Positions 17,959-26,825 of a DNA stretch of 64,000 nt are shown in pieces (the stretch's first letter is position 1; each line of letters begins with the position of its first letter). The notes under the pieces are model-generated. The model had not been told where the DNA came from and searched no databases. It worked only from the letters and a program-made list of their open reading frames with translations. A program made the position numbers and the translations under genes. The DNA comes from DT-111 sp965263225 (GTDB taxonomy: Bacteria; Bacteroidota; Bacteroidia; Chitinophagales; Saprospiraceae). The DNA lies in contig CBDHHG010000028.1 of assembly GCA_965263225.1 (NCBI GenBank), forward strand, positions 336,604 through 400,603, written 5' to 3'.

Positions 17959-19884
17959 TTACACTGATGCTCCCGAGTGAGAAGGCGAGTATACTTTAAA
18001 TTTTTTGAAATTGATAATAGTATCAAATCCATTTTCGGTATTTACGGTCAATTTACCCTCCAACTGGGTCGTTAAGAGTTGCACGAGTTGGGAGCCAAAA
18101 TTAGTCCTTCTTTCATCAGGTTCTCCATGCATGCTGCTCATGCCTACTCCATTATCTGATAATCTTAAGCACATTTGATTCTCCTGGGGATTATGCAGTA
18201 GACTGACCTGAATCAATCCTGATTGTCCACCTGGGAAGGCGTATTTTAGGGTGTTCGTAAGCAGTTCATTGGTGATCAAGCCAATGGGGATAGCCGTATC
18301 AACATCGACGTCAACTGCTGGCATTTCTACCAGTAGTTCCAGGTCCCGATGTCTACCAAAGGATTTGATCATGTTTTCCGAAAGCATCCGTAGGTATTCC
18401 TTCATTTCAATGGCTGCTAAGTTCTCTCCTTGATATAGCTTCTGATGGATTAGCGCCATGGACCTCACCCGGTTTTTACTTTCGATCACAGCGTCTTGGA
18501 TTTCTTTGTCCTTGATCTGGGCCGATTGTAGATTTAGCAGACTGGAGATAGTTTGTAGGTTATTTTTAACCCGATGATGGATTTCTTTCAAGAGAAGTTC
18601 CTTTTCCTGGTTTTTTACTTTCAATTCTGCGCTAAGCCGCTTTTTGCTCCGATAGTTGTTATAAACTAGGAGTAAAATGGCGCCCAGTAAGACCGCCAAC
18701 CCCAGCATCAATAGTTGCCTTTGTTTTTGCTGCTGAATAGTCTGTTTCTGTAGTACGATGGTGGCTTGGCGCTGTCCGGTTTCGAACTTGGTTTGGGTTT
18801 CGAGTTCCAATTGATCAATTTTGTCCTCATAATATTCTTCGTTTTCTTCAGCCAATTTTCTTTCGTAGCGTAGCGCTTGTTCGTACTTGCCTAAGGCCTC
18901 GTAGGTATTTGATAAATGCATGTACTGCTCCCATAAGTTGGCTTTGTCATTTGTACTTTCCATGGCATCTTTGGCAAAGAGCAAATAGGGGATAGCCGCT
19001 TCATAATTCTTGTTGAGCAGGTATGCATGTCCCAGATTAGCATGTGATACCATGATGCCCCGCTTATGGTTTAGTTCTTCACAAAGGGCTAGGTTGCTTT
19101 GATAGTCCTGGATGGCTGCTTCATGCTTACCCATTAGTTTGTAGGCATTACCTCTAGCATTGATCACCCGGGAAAGGGTAAGCGGGGAGACTTCCGCTTT
19201 CTGCAAATAATCCATGGCTGTGGTGAGTTCGAGAAGCGCAAGGTCAAAAGAGTAGGAAGCAACGTAGGCACTACCCCGAGTGAAATGAATGGTACCTTTC
19301 AATTCATCGGCTGATTCTCCCTCTAGCAATTCTAGTGCTTTGTCACCGTATTCCAATGCCGTTTCGTATTCTTCCTGTCTTTGCTGAACCCAAGCTATGT
19401 CATTGTAGGCAGAAGCCAGACTATATTTATCACCCAGTTCTTGGTAGATCTCACTCGCCTTGAATATATATTCCAGGGCTAGTTTGTACTCTTTTTGATT
19501 GGTGTGAACTTCCTGGTATTCCTGATATGTTCTCGCTAGTTCGCTTTCAAGTCCTTCTTGCCTGAAGATTTGTTCGGCAGCTAATAGGTATTGTAGACTA
19601 GAATCATATTGCACCTTTTGGGTGTGGATACTTGCCATCATGACTTGGCATTTAGCCAGGGCTGTGGGAGTATCCGCAAGCTTCAAGGCCTGACGGCCGA
19701 CCGTATAGGCTAGAGCTATGTCGTAATCCAGAAGGGAATCTGTTACCATCAATAGGAGCGTCACCTTTGCATCTGTAGATTCTAGTTTCTTTAGTTTTCC
19801 TTCCAGTGCTTCAGGCAATTGGCTAAAGGAAAAAAAGGGTAGCACTACCAAAAGCGATAGGAGGAAGAATCGACCGCAATTCAT
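17959..19884 (-). CDS. TPR histidine kinase (HisKA_2 type)
   Basis: A 641-residue membrane sensor. After a signal sequence (FFLLSLLVVLPFFSFS) it has about six TPR units (residues 75-350), a coiled-coil, one membrane segment (about 390-410, LMLGLAVLLGAILLLVYNNY) and a HisKA_2 dimerisation domain with LLLKEIHHRVKNNLQTISSL, the phosphorylated His being in EIHHRVKNN. The ATPase domain has LSDNGVGMSS and a degenerate FGSQLVQLL. The periplasmic TPR input is typical of Bacteroidota sensors. Its partner regulator is encoded immediately downstream. The signal sensed is unknown. Confidence 0.9.
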   Translation of the reverse strand: MNCGRFFLLSLLVVLPFFSFSQLPEALEGKLKKLESTDAKVTLLLMVTDSLLDYDIALAYTVGRQALKLADTPTALAKCQVMMASIHTQKVQYDSSLQYLLAAEQIFRQEGLESELARTYQEYQEVHTNQKEYKLALEYIFKASEIYQELGDKYSLASAYNDIAWVQQRQEEYETALEYGDKALELLEGESADELKGTIHFTRGSAYVASYSFDLALLELTTAMDYLQKAEVSPLTLSRVINARGNAYKLMGKHEAAIQDYQSNLALCEELNHKRGIMVSHANLGHAYLLNKNYEAAIPYLLFAKDAMESTNDKANLWEQYMHLSNTYEALGKYEQALRYERKLAEENEEYYEDKIDQLELETQTKFETGQRQATIVLQKQTIQQQKQRQLLMLGLAVLLGAILLLVYNNYRSKKRLSAELKVKNQEKELLLKEIHHRVKNNLQTISSLLNLQSAQIKDKEIQDAVIESKNRVRSMALIHQKLYQGENLAAIEMKEYLRMLSENMIKSFGRHRDLELLVEMPAVDVDVDTAIPIGLITNELLTNTLKYAFPGGQSGLIQVSLLHNPQENQMCLRLSDNGVGMSSMHGEPDERRTNFGSQLVQLLTTQLEGKLTVNTENGFDTIINFKKFKVYSPSHSGASV

Positions 19885-20162
19885 AGTATTGTGTTTAAGT
19901 CAAAGCATAGCGGTAATTCCATTCATTGCTGAAGAAATTCCGAATTCATCCACTGAATGAGTTTGGGGTACTTTGGGTTTGTCTAGGGAGTACTGATGCA
20001 GGTGAAGTAAGATGGTATAGCTAAGGACCATAGCATCCTGTCTATTGGCAAGCGCCACGTCCTTGAGCTGAAGTTACATAAAATTCTTAAGTCTTTAGTA
20101 TATCATAGGAAGGGGATATTGGACGAGAACATACCCAAGAGCAGATACCTAGAGGCCGTAAA

Positions 20163-20195
20163 ATCGTTCGGAAAGGAATTTGGATCGTTCGGAAA
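20163..20195 (+). promoter_or_regulatory. LytTR-type double binding site
   Basis: ATCGTTCGGAAA occurs twice, at 20163-20174 and 20184-20195, exactly 21 bp apart. The 9-bp core ATCGTTCGG fits the LytTR consensus (A/T, A/C, A/C, GTT, N, A/G, G/T) at eight of nine positions, and LytTR dimers bind direct repeats about two helical turns apart. It lies in the 408-bp gap 19885-20292 between the LytTR two-component system and the divergent DUF2652 gene, about 100 bp upstream of the latter's start. Nothing else in that gap is recognisable. Confidence 0.6.
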
Positions 20196-20292
20196 AGAGG
20201 AGAGGTAGTTGGGAAGAACTAGCCGATAACTGCCTGTTTTTAGATGTAGTTTGCTATCGAATCGCGAAAACTACATACCAAAACCTCAAACC

Positions 20293-21465
20293 ATGACTCA
20301 ACCACAAAATCAAGCTTCTGCCAACGCCCTCCTCTTTATTCCCGATATCAGCGGCTTCACCAAATTCGTAAATGAAACTGAGATTGATCACGCCAAACAC
20401 ATCATTGAAGAGTTATTAGAAGTATTAATCGATTCCAATGAAATAGGATTGGAGCTCTCTGAAATTGAAGGGGATGCCCTACTTTTCTATCGCAATGGTA
20501 AGGCCCCTACTACCGCTGAATTACTTGCCCAAATCCAACGCATGTATGTCAACTTTCACGCTCACCTAAAGAAATACGATACACATCGCATCTGTAGCTG
20601 CGGAGCCTGTTGCTCAGCTACCAATCTCAGCCTAAAGTTCGTTGCTCATTATGGTGAGGTGGCCAACAAGAGGGTTAAGGATCGAACCAAACTATTTGGA
20701 AAGGACGTAATTGTTGCTCACCGACTGCTAAAGAATAGAGTGGAGTCGGATGAGTATAGCCTTTTCTCAAATGACTTGGTCAGGGCTTGTACCACTTGGT
20801 TGCATTTGGAGGAGGTATCTTGGGCACCCGTTGGGCATATCGAGGAAGAATATGACTTCGGGATGGCTAAATACTGCTATATCGGCTTAGATGCCCTAGA
20901 GGAGCACATTCCTGAGCCTAAAAAGGAGGATTACAGTATGCCCGGTCTCACCTCAAAATTCATGGAATGCGGATCCGTGATAGAAGCTCCCATCGATCTG
21001 GTTTTTGATGTGCTATCAGATATGAGTTTCCGACATGAATGGCTGACCCATGTCAAAGACGGGGATCGATTGAACCACCAAATCTCACAAAATGGATCTT
21101 CTCATCGCTGTGTCATTAAAGGAGACAAAAGCGATCCTACCATGGTGGCGCATGATTTCGACTTTGCTCCAAATAAGATCACTTTCGTGGAGACGAATCA
21201 TAGAGATAAAGGCGCCTCAGTATGGGTACTGCATAGCATAGGGAAGGGCTTGACCCGTCTAGAGTATACGATGTATTGTAGACCTAACTTCTTTAAAAAG
21301 GCTCTCTTTAACCTTATGATGAGGAAGAAGTACGATAAGATCAATGATGCCAACCTGAAGCTACTTAATGATTATTGTAAGGGGCTGGTGGCAAAAGGCC
21401 GTAGTCACCCTCATCGCATTGTGCTACCCCAAAGCGTACTGCAAGTAGAAAGTATCGCCGCTTAA
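20293..21465 (+). CDS. DUF2652 protein (cyclase-like domain plus SRPBCC-like domain)
   Basis: A 390-residue cytoplasmic protein. Start ATG 20293 (MTQPQNQAS) is preferred over a TTG at 20251. The N-terminal half has LLFIPDISGFTKFVNETEI and LSEIEGDALLFYR, the signature of DUF2652, a relative of class III nucleotide cyclases. CSCGACC (about residues 100-106) is a Cys cluster that could bind metal. The C-terminal half (about 220-370) resembles SRPBCC/START ligand-binding proteins (VIEAPIDLVFDVLSDMSFRHEWL). Whether it makes a cyclic nucleotide is unknown. It faces the LytTR kinase-regulator pair and has a LytTR-like site upstream, so it is a likely target of that system. Confidence 0.8.
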   Translation: MTQPQNQASANALLFIPDISGFTKFVNETEIDHAKHIIEELLEVLIDSNEIGLELSEIEGDALLFYRNGKAPTTAELLAQIQRMYVNFHAHLKKYDTHRICSCGACCSATNLSLKFVAHYGEVANKRVKDRTKLFGKDVIVAHRLLKNRVESDEYSLFSNDLVRACTTWLHLEEVSWAPVGHIEEEYDFGMAKYCYIGLDALEEHIPEPKKEDYSMPGLTSKFMECGSVIEAPIDLVFDVLSDMSFRHEWLTHVKDGDRLNHQISQNGSSHRCVIKGDKSDPTMVAHDFDFAPNKITFVETNHRDKGASVWVLHSIGKGLTRLEYTMYCRPNFFKKALFNLMMRKKYDKINDANLKLLNDYCKGLVAKGRSHPHRIVLPQSVLQVESIAA

Positions 21466-21513
21466 GGCCATCATGTTGGGATTGTAATTTACCTTTTCTA
21501 ACCCCTAAAAACA

Positions 21514-21957
21514 ATGCTCATGTTTCGTTTCCCAATTACCTGGATCATCCTCCTGTTATTATCGCTAATTGGTCAAACTCAGGCCCAACAACAAACCTAC
21601 TACAAATCTATCCACTGTGATCAGCTGATCCTTGGTGTGAAAGATAGCAGGACAGCAGAACTGCTGGAGCAGTCTAACGATTTCTATGCATACCTCGGAG
21701 AAGAAGAAGAGCTACCAAGTAAAACATATCCAGTCACCTATTTGGTGGATGCAGATGAGTTCTTTGCGTCAACTATTGGTTCCATTGATGATCTCAATTC
21801 CCCTGGGGCAAAATCATACCTGACCGAGCTTATAGGTCGGTCGGCTTGGAGAAGACTAATGCATAGTAGGCCGCTGAAAGAGAATGGCGGTGAAACACAA
21901 AAGCAAAACCTTGTAGACTTCGCAAGAAGTTTAAAAGAACGGCCTATTGTTCGATAG
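21514..21957 (+). CDS. Small secreted protein of unknown function
   Basis: A 147-residue protein with a signal peptide (ITWIILLLLSLIGQTQAQQ), mature about 120 residues. Start ATG 21514 is used; ATG 21520 is also possible. No domain is recognised. The mature part is acidic with a YAYLGEEEELPSK stretch and a C-terminal basic segment. It lies 48 bp after the DUF2652 gene on the same strand and so may share its promoter. A terminator follows. Confidence 0.7.
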   Translation: MLMFRFPITWIILLLLSLIGQTQAQQQTYYKSIHCDQLILGVKDSRTAELLEQSNDFYAYLGEEEELPSKTYPVTYLVDADEFFASTIGSIDDLNSPGAKSYLTELIGRSAWRRLMHSRPLKENGGETQKQNLVDFARSLKERPIVR

Positions 21958-21998
21958 GTCATAAACAAGAATTATTTTGGAGAGAGACTTAATTTTGG

Positions 21999-22024
21999 TA
22001 GCCCCACCATTTCGGCAGGGGCTA
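21999..22024. terminator. Bidirectional terminator
   Basis: TAGCCCC (21999-22005) and GGGGCTA (22018-22024) form a 7-bp stem between two convergent genes, followed by TTTCCTTT on the plus strand. Confidence 0.65.
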
Positions 22025-22030
22025 TTTCCT

Positions 22031-23251
22031 TTACAGGTCAAATCGTAGGGTTCGTACTGTAGTCTTTTCTTCTCCGCTGGTCCAAGCCAAGACATAGCTG
22101 TCCTTATGTTTTTCAAGAATAGGGAAGCCACTTTGCCTGGAAATGCCTGTTTTCATAAGCGTCCTGCTTTCCCCTTGTTTACCTTGCTCATTGACTGTCG
22201 CAATTCTGATCTCTCCCTCACCATCCACCTCTTCAATCCAAGAAACCAAAGCTTCACCTGCCTCCGTCAACACTACATCTACGCGCCCAATGGGTTGCCC
22301 ATCATCAATGATGAAACCTCCTGTGAAAGAGGCGCCAGCATCCTGGGATAAGGCGACCTTAACACGATTCTCTTGGTTGGCTGCAGAAAACCAAGCAACG
22401 GCAAGCAGATCTTCTTTAGCTGCTGCTGCCGGGCCATTCACGGGGCAACCAGCGATCTTCCAATTGTCCGAAGCCACTGGTTGAGGTTCAGTCCACGTGC
22501 TATCAATTTTTCGAACGATATAGATGTCGCGGATTTCTTCTGGGGAACGATCTCTGTACACGACTATAGGGCCGTTTGAAGTCATTACGGCATCCGTCTG
22601 ACAGCAATCACAAATTCTTTGGTCCAGTTCAGCCTCTTCGAATAATTGCCCATCGGCATCAAATTCTGCAGTTCTAAGCGTCATGGCACCTCCGTGCCCA
22701 TGTCCATGATCATCCCCTGCTGCTTCGCTTGCTTTTGTATTTCGGCCATCGAGCCAGGTGGCAAACATGCGATCATTGGTAAGTGGAAGTAAGGTGACAA
22801 ATCCGTGTTCAGCAGGGATACCGTCTGTATGTGGAATGAAGGAAGGGGCCCAACTTTCTCCGGCATCTTTTGAGATGGATACGCGTACATCATAATCATA
22901 GGTTCCTCCGGCACTTTTCTGCAGCCAATGTGCAGCTATACTTCCTGCATCTGGGAAAACCGCCAAGGAAGGAAAGTCTGCCCAATTGACGAACCAATCC
23001 ATACCTCTGGCAATTTCCTTGGGATTGGCCCAAGCATCGTCTTGTAAGCGGGCGTAATTCAAGGCATCCGTTGAATCATTGAGATACTCCACCCAAGAGA
23101 GATATAGTTTCCCATTGCTGGAACTGAAAAGATTAGGTTCTCCTCCTTCCTGCACGGGCGTTGGAATTTCTTCGATTGATAAGCCTTCGGGGGATTCACA
23201 AGCCCAGAGGAGGAGAGTGGCTCCGATTAAGAGTAGGAGTGGTCTTTGCAT
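22031..23251 (-). CDS. Beta-propeller (BNR/sialidase-like) lipoprotein with His and Cys clusters
   Basis: A 406-residue lipoprotein (lipobox LLLWAC, Cys 18). The body has repeated BNR-like segments such as SISKDAGESWAPSF, ALSQDAGASFTGG and FPILEKHKDSYVLAWTSGEE, so a six-bladed propeller is likely. Catalytic sialidase residues are not evident. Unusual for such a protein are an HGHGHGG run (His 182, 184, 186) and CDCCQTD (Cys 214, 216, 217), which look like metal ligands. It is the last gene of the copper-efflux operon, 120 bp after the His-rich lipoprotein. A metal-binding or metal-delivery role is therefore more likely than sugar cleavage. This is inference from motif and context. Confidence 0.75.
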   Translation of the reverse strand: MQRPLLLLIGATLLLWACESPEGLSIEEIPTPVQEGGEPNLFSSSNGKLYLSWVEYLNDSTDALNYARLQDDAWANPKEIARGMDWFVNWADFPSLAVFPDAGSIAAHWLQKSAGGTYDYDVRVSISKDAGESWAPSFIPHTDGIPAEHGFVTLLPLTNDRMFATWLDGRNTKASEAAGDDHGHGHGGAMTLRTAEFDADGQLFEEAELDQRICDCCQTDAVMTSNGPIVVYRDRSPEEIRDIYIVRKIDSTWTEPQPVASDNWKIAGCPVNGPAAAAKEDLLAVAWFSAANQENRVKVALSQDAGASFTGGFIIDDGQPIGRVDVVLTEAGEALVSWIEEVDGEGEIRIATVNEQGKQGESRTLMKTGISRQSGFPILEKHKDSYVLAWTSGEEKTTVRTLRFDL

Positions 23252-23370
23252 AGTCCATGAATTTAGTCAACTGGGCATTATTGTGCTGTTGTTTGAAGTT
23301 AAAGGCGAGGAGGACCTCAGTCTCTGTATCAGAAACAAAGATCCTCAATCTTATTTTTTGTAAGACAGGT

Positions 23371-23700
23371 TTAATGTTTATGCCCGTCCTTTGCATGTTC
23401 AGCCTGCGCCACATAATCCATGTTGCAAACTGGACATTTACCTTCTGTTTCACTGCCACTGCCTTCGCAGTGCATAGGGCAGACGTATGCTGCGGTATAA
23501 GCTGCGCCCTCTCCGTGATCTCCTCCTTCATGGTCATGGTCGTGATCGTGGTCAGGGCCATCGTGGTCATGCCCTGCTGCCTCGTGGGTGTGTTCACCTT
23601 CGCCATGATCATGGCTATGGCTGTTGCCTCCGCAGGAGAAAACAAAGAGAGCCAGGCTAAGCAGTATGGCGCCGACACCGATTGATTGTAAAGATTTCAT
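23371..23700 (-). CDS. His-rich heavy-metal-binding lipoprotein
   Basis: A 109-residue lipoprotein (lipobox LFVFSC, Cys 23). Residues 27-64 are dominated by His, Asp and Gly. Residues 74-95 are a heavy-metal-binding domain, CPMH then CPVCNMDY, the same motif that starts the CusB-like adaptor encoded upstream. It probably buffers or delivers Cu or Zn in the periplasm. It lies 42 bp after the adaptor gene. Confidence 0.85.
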   Translation of the reverse strand: MKSLQSIGVGAILLSLALFVFSCGGNSHSHDHGEGEHTHEAAGHDHDGPDHDHDHDHEGGDHGEGAAYTAAYVCPMHCEGSGSETEGKCPVCNMDYVAQAEHAKDGHKH

Positions 23701-23742
23701 ATTCTAAATTTAATTGTTATGGAAAGAAAGTGGGAGTGAGTT

Positions 23743-25512
23743 TTATTCCTCCTCCGCTAGTTGAAAATTCTTGTCTAAGGTCTCCTGCACAAATCCACAT
23801 CGCAACATCTTGTCCCCAAAATAGGGGTTTAAAATACCCTCTTCGGTACTGAGCCATTCGGCTCCCGTATTGTCAAATGCCATCGGACAATGTTGGATGT
23901 ATAGTACTTCATTTTCAATGCCAAAACTCTTGATGGCATTGATCAAAAGATCTGATAGCGCATCGAATTGCTTCCTTTGCAGTTCGACATCTGCGGCTTC
24001 CGCGATCCGTTTGGTATGAGCGAGCATGTTGCTCCATTGCTTTTCCCAATGAAAGCGCGGCTCACCTTCTAAAAGTGCTCTGTCTATTTGCTGTAGTTGT
24101 GTTAAAAAGGGCTCAGTTGCCTTAGCTGTGGCTTCTGCGTCAGTTTCTACCAGAGCATCCTTGATGGGTAAGTAGGCTAGGGCCAAGGCACCCAGGGCTG
24201 ATTTGAAAGTGGGGGAGGTAGTAGCTGCATAATCGGGGATAGCTGGCGCTTTGGCGCCCTTAACTCCCACGAGGTGATTCATCATACTCTTTTGGTTATT
24301 GAGCTGAGCCGCAGCATCGATAGTGAAACTACCATAGGTGACGACTTCTTCTCCTGCCTCCAAGCCACTTTTTACTTGGTAATTTTCTCCTACACGATCA
24401 CCCAGTTCCACTTCGCGATAGGCAAAGGATGGTATGGTGGTATCGGGTACTTTTACATAAACCACCGATCGAGGGCCCGTCCATAATACAGCGGTTTTGG
24501 GGATCAATAATTGGGACGTGTTGGTTGGTCGAGCTGCTAATTGCCCTTGGATAAACATTTCGGGTTTCAGCATCCGGCGTGAATTGGCGATTTCTCCGCG
24601 AACGGTGGCCGTACGAGTCTGTGCATTGATCATTGGATCAATGAAATTGATACGTGTTTTAAAGGTTTGGCCGGGCAAAGCGGGCGTACTAAAGCTCAGC
24701 TGATCTCCCAATCGAATATGTGCTAAATCCTCTTCATAGGCGTCGAATTCAGCCCAGAGTTTCTCTAGGCTGATAAGATCAAACAGGATGCTTCCCGCTT
24801 CGACATGGTCTCCGACTGCTACATGCCGATTCTTGACAGTTCCGTTCATCTCCGCTTTCAAAACAAAGGTTTCCTGTATCACACCATTGCGTTCAATTTG
24901 CTGGATGGTCTCCATCGGAATTTTCCAATAGCGCAGTTTTTGCCGTGTGGCTTCCAAGAGGTCCGGATTCAGCTCCTTCAATTGCAAAGCTTCCAGCAGT
25001 TCACGCTGCGCCGCTACCAAGTCTGGGGAATAAACACTGGCTAGTTTTTGCCCTTTTTTGACTTGCTCACCAGTAAAAGTGACAAATAGTTGCTCGATCC
25101 GCCCGGGGATATGGGCCACCTGACTAGCGATTAGGCGTTCATCCGCCTGCAACTTTCCAGAAAGGGTCAATTCTTTGGAACTATTGCCTATGCTACCCAA
25201 GATAGTGGTCTCAATTTGAGCTAGCCTGACGGCTTCGGAGGTCATTTCCAATACGAGCGGGTCGTTGGAGGAACTTACGTCCGCAGGGATTAGATCCATT
25301 TCGCAGATGGGGCAAATGCCTGCTTCATTCTGACGGATCTGTGGATGCATTGAGCAAGTCCAAGTTTCTCCTTCCTCCGATTCATGAGGGTGATCGTCCT
25401 GCGAGCCTAGGAGAGCAGAGCTGCTGGCATTGCGGCCAAAGAGAAGATATCCCAAGCCTAATCCGATTACTAAGGCAACTATGGTGAGAATGATTTCTTT
25501 ACTATTTTTCAT
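23743..25512 (-). CDS. cusB: CusB/CzcB-type efflux adaptor with metal-binding and DUF3347 domains
   Basis: A 589-residue membrane-fusion protein. One N-terminal membrane anchor (IILTIVALVIGLGLGYLLFG) is followed by a heavy-metal-binding domain (WTCSMHP, then CPICEMDL, residues 51-74). The usual adaptor parts follow: barrel and lipoyl-like halves flanking a helical hairpin (SVYSPDLVAAQRELLEALQL) and DHVEAGSILFDLISLEKLWAEF. The C-terminal 150 residues (about 430-580) resemble DUF3347, ending in IQHCPMAFDNTGAEWLS, another Cys/Met-containing metal motif. It bridges the RND pump and TolC channel encoded just upstream, with 2 bp between the TolC stop and its start. Confidence 0.92.
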   Translation of the reverse strand: MKNSKEIILTIVALVIGLGLGYLLFGRNASSSALLGSQDDHPHESEEGETWTCSMHPQIRQNEAGICPICEMDLIPADVSSSNDPLVLEMTSEAVRLAQIETTILGSIGNSSKELTLSGKLQADERLIASQVAHIPGRIEQLFVTFTGEQVKKGQKLASVYSPDLVAAQRELLEALQLKELNPDLLEATRQKLRYWKIPMETIQQIERNGVIQETFVLKAEMNGTVKNRHVAVGDHVEAGSILFDLISLEKLWAEFDAYEEDLAHIRLGDQLSFSTPALPGQTFKTRINFIDPMINAQTRTATVRGEIANSRRMLKPEMFIQGQLAARPTNTSQLLIPKTAVLWTGPRSVVYVKVPDTTIPSFAYREVELGDRVGENYQVKSGLEAGEEVVTYGSFTIDAAAQLNNQKSMMNHLVGVKGAKAPAIPDYAATTSPTFKSALGALALAYLPIKDALVETDAEATAKATEPFLTQLQQIDRALLEGEPRFHWEKQWSNMLAHTKRIAEAADVELQRKQFDALSDLLINAIKSFGIENEVLYIQHCPMAFDNTGAEWLSTEEGILNPYFGDKMLRCGFVQETLDKNFQLAEEE

Positions 25513-25514
25513 AT

Positions 25515-26825
25515 CTAGAAGTTAAGGTAACGCGCAATGCTCGCCTTAGCGAGATGACTATTGACAACAGCTTTCAATATTTGCAGGTCGTACTGAATGA
25601 GATCTTGTTCCAATTGTAGCAATTCATCGAAGCGACTACCCGAGTTCGAATAGGTAGCTTGAGTAAAGCGGGAAGCGGTGCGGGTAGTTTCTATTTGCTG
25701 CTGATAAAGAGAAAGCCGGAGCGCTGCTTCCTCATGTGCCGTCACTGCTTGGTCAATTCCGTTCAGAAAAGCCTGGATCGCTGCCTCTTTTTGAGCGTTG
25801 ATTGCTTCAATTTTCAACTTTTCTTCCCGCTCTTTGGCATCATACTTTTTCCGGTACAGTGGCAGACTAACCTTTGCACTCAACTGTAGAATATCACGGC
25901 CGTTTTGGCTAGGATCAGCGTCAGTACGTGGGCTCAACAAAATGTAATCTGCTCCTAGACCAAAACTGGGCTTCCCTTCTAGTTTGTTGACTTGTATGGC
26001 CTGTCGGGCTACCGCTTGTTGTTGTGCTAGGCCAATGAGCCTAGGATGCCGTGTCAAGAGAGCCGCCCGCAAGGAATCCGGACGAACCGCGAGCATTGCA
26101 AATTCAAGTGTGTCCGGGGTGTCGATGGAGGTGGAGAGGGTACGCTTTAGTAAATGATTGATGGTTGCTAGTGGCTGTTTCTCTTTATTTTCCAAAATCC
26201 GAACCTCTTGTTCCAGGGCTTGTCGTTGGAGTTCTACTCTTAATACATCCGCAGCACTTCCAGATCCGCTTTCAATTTGATTTAGGGCCAATTCGCGTAA
26301 TCGATCCAACAGGCTGCTTTTTCGCTGTAGGATGCGTTGAGTTTGGCGGATTTCATAGAGTTGGAAATAAGCAGACTTAAGTTCAAAAATCAGTGCTAAG
26401 CTTAGGTCACCAATTCGTTCTTTTTCTACCAATGCCCGAGCTTGTGCAAGTTGGGCTTTACTTTCCAGGGTCCCAAACCAGGGAAACATCTGGCTTGCAC
26501 TAAGCCGGGCCCGTTGCGCACCTAATCGAGTTTCCACCGGCGCCACGAAAGCGCCCACGCCCAGCTCCGGTTGAGGTAGTTGACTTAGCTGGGGGGCTTG
26601 CTCCTCCATCGCCAGATATCGCTGCTTAAGCGCTTCGAGTGATGGATTTTCCTTATTCAAAAGTCCGCTTAGCTCTTCAATGGATTGAGCAGAGGAAGGT
26701 GCGGCCATTAAAAAAAGAAAGGCGCAGATAGAGGTGGAACAAAAGCCCCTACTAAAGCTCGCAAAGGATATGCCTAAGCGCTGAGGGGGTAAGCCTGTAA
26801 TTGTATAGATGAATATTGATCTCAT
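25515..26825 (-). CDS. cusC: TolC-family outer-membrane channel of the metal efflux system
   Basis: A 436-residue TolC-like protein with signal peptide (FCSTSICAFLFLMAAPSSA). The two OEP repeats are long helical hairpins, for example YFQLYEIRQTQRILQRKSSLL and AALRLSLYQQQIETTRTASRF. The start overlaps the stop of the RND pump gene by 4 bp (ATGA), indicating translational coupling. The symbol follows the operon context; the family alone would not tell metal from drug export. Confidence 0.88.
   Translation of the reverse strand: MRSIFIYTITGLPPQRLGISFASFSRGFCSTSICAFLFLMAAPSSAQSIEELSGLLNKENPSLEALKQRYLAMEEQAPQLSQLPQPELGVGAFVAPVETRLGAQRARLSASQMFPWFGTLESKAQLAQARALVEKERIGDLSLALIFELKSAYFQLYEIRQTQRILQRKSSLLDRLRELALNQIESGSGSAADVLRVELQRQALEQEVRILENKEKQPLATINHLLKRTLSTSIDTPDTLEFAMLAVRPDSLRAALLTRHPRLIGLAQQQAVARQAIQVNKLEGKPSFGLGADYILLSPRTDADPSQNGRDILQLSAKVSLPLYRKKYDAKEREEKLKIEAINAQKEAAIQAFLNGIDQAVTAHEEAALRLSLYQQQIETTRTASRFTQATYSNSGSRFDELLQLEQDLIQYDLQILKAVVNSHLAKASIARYLNF

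Noticed and set aside
22031..23251. A true sialidase
   Set aside because: The BNR pattern is there, but I see no catalytic Arg triad or Tyr/Glu pair, and the context is metal efflux.
23257..23685. A plus-strand hydrophobic frame opposite the His-rich lipoprotein
   Set aside because: It is the complement of the His/Asp/Gly codons of the minus-strand gene, whose lipobox and metal motif are clear.
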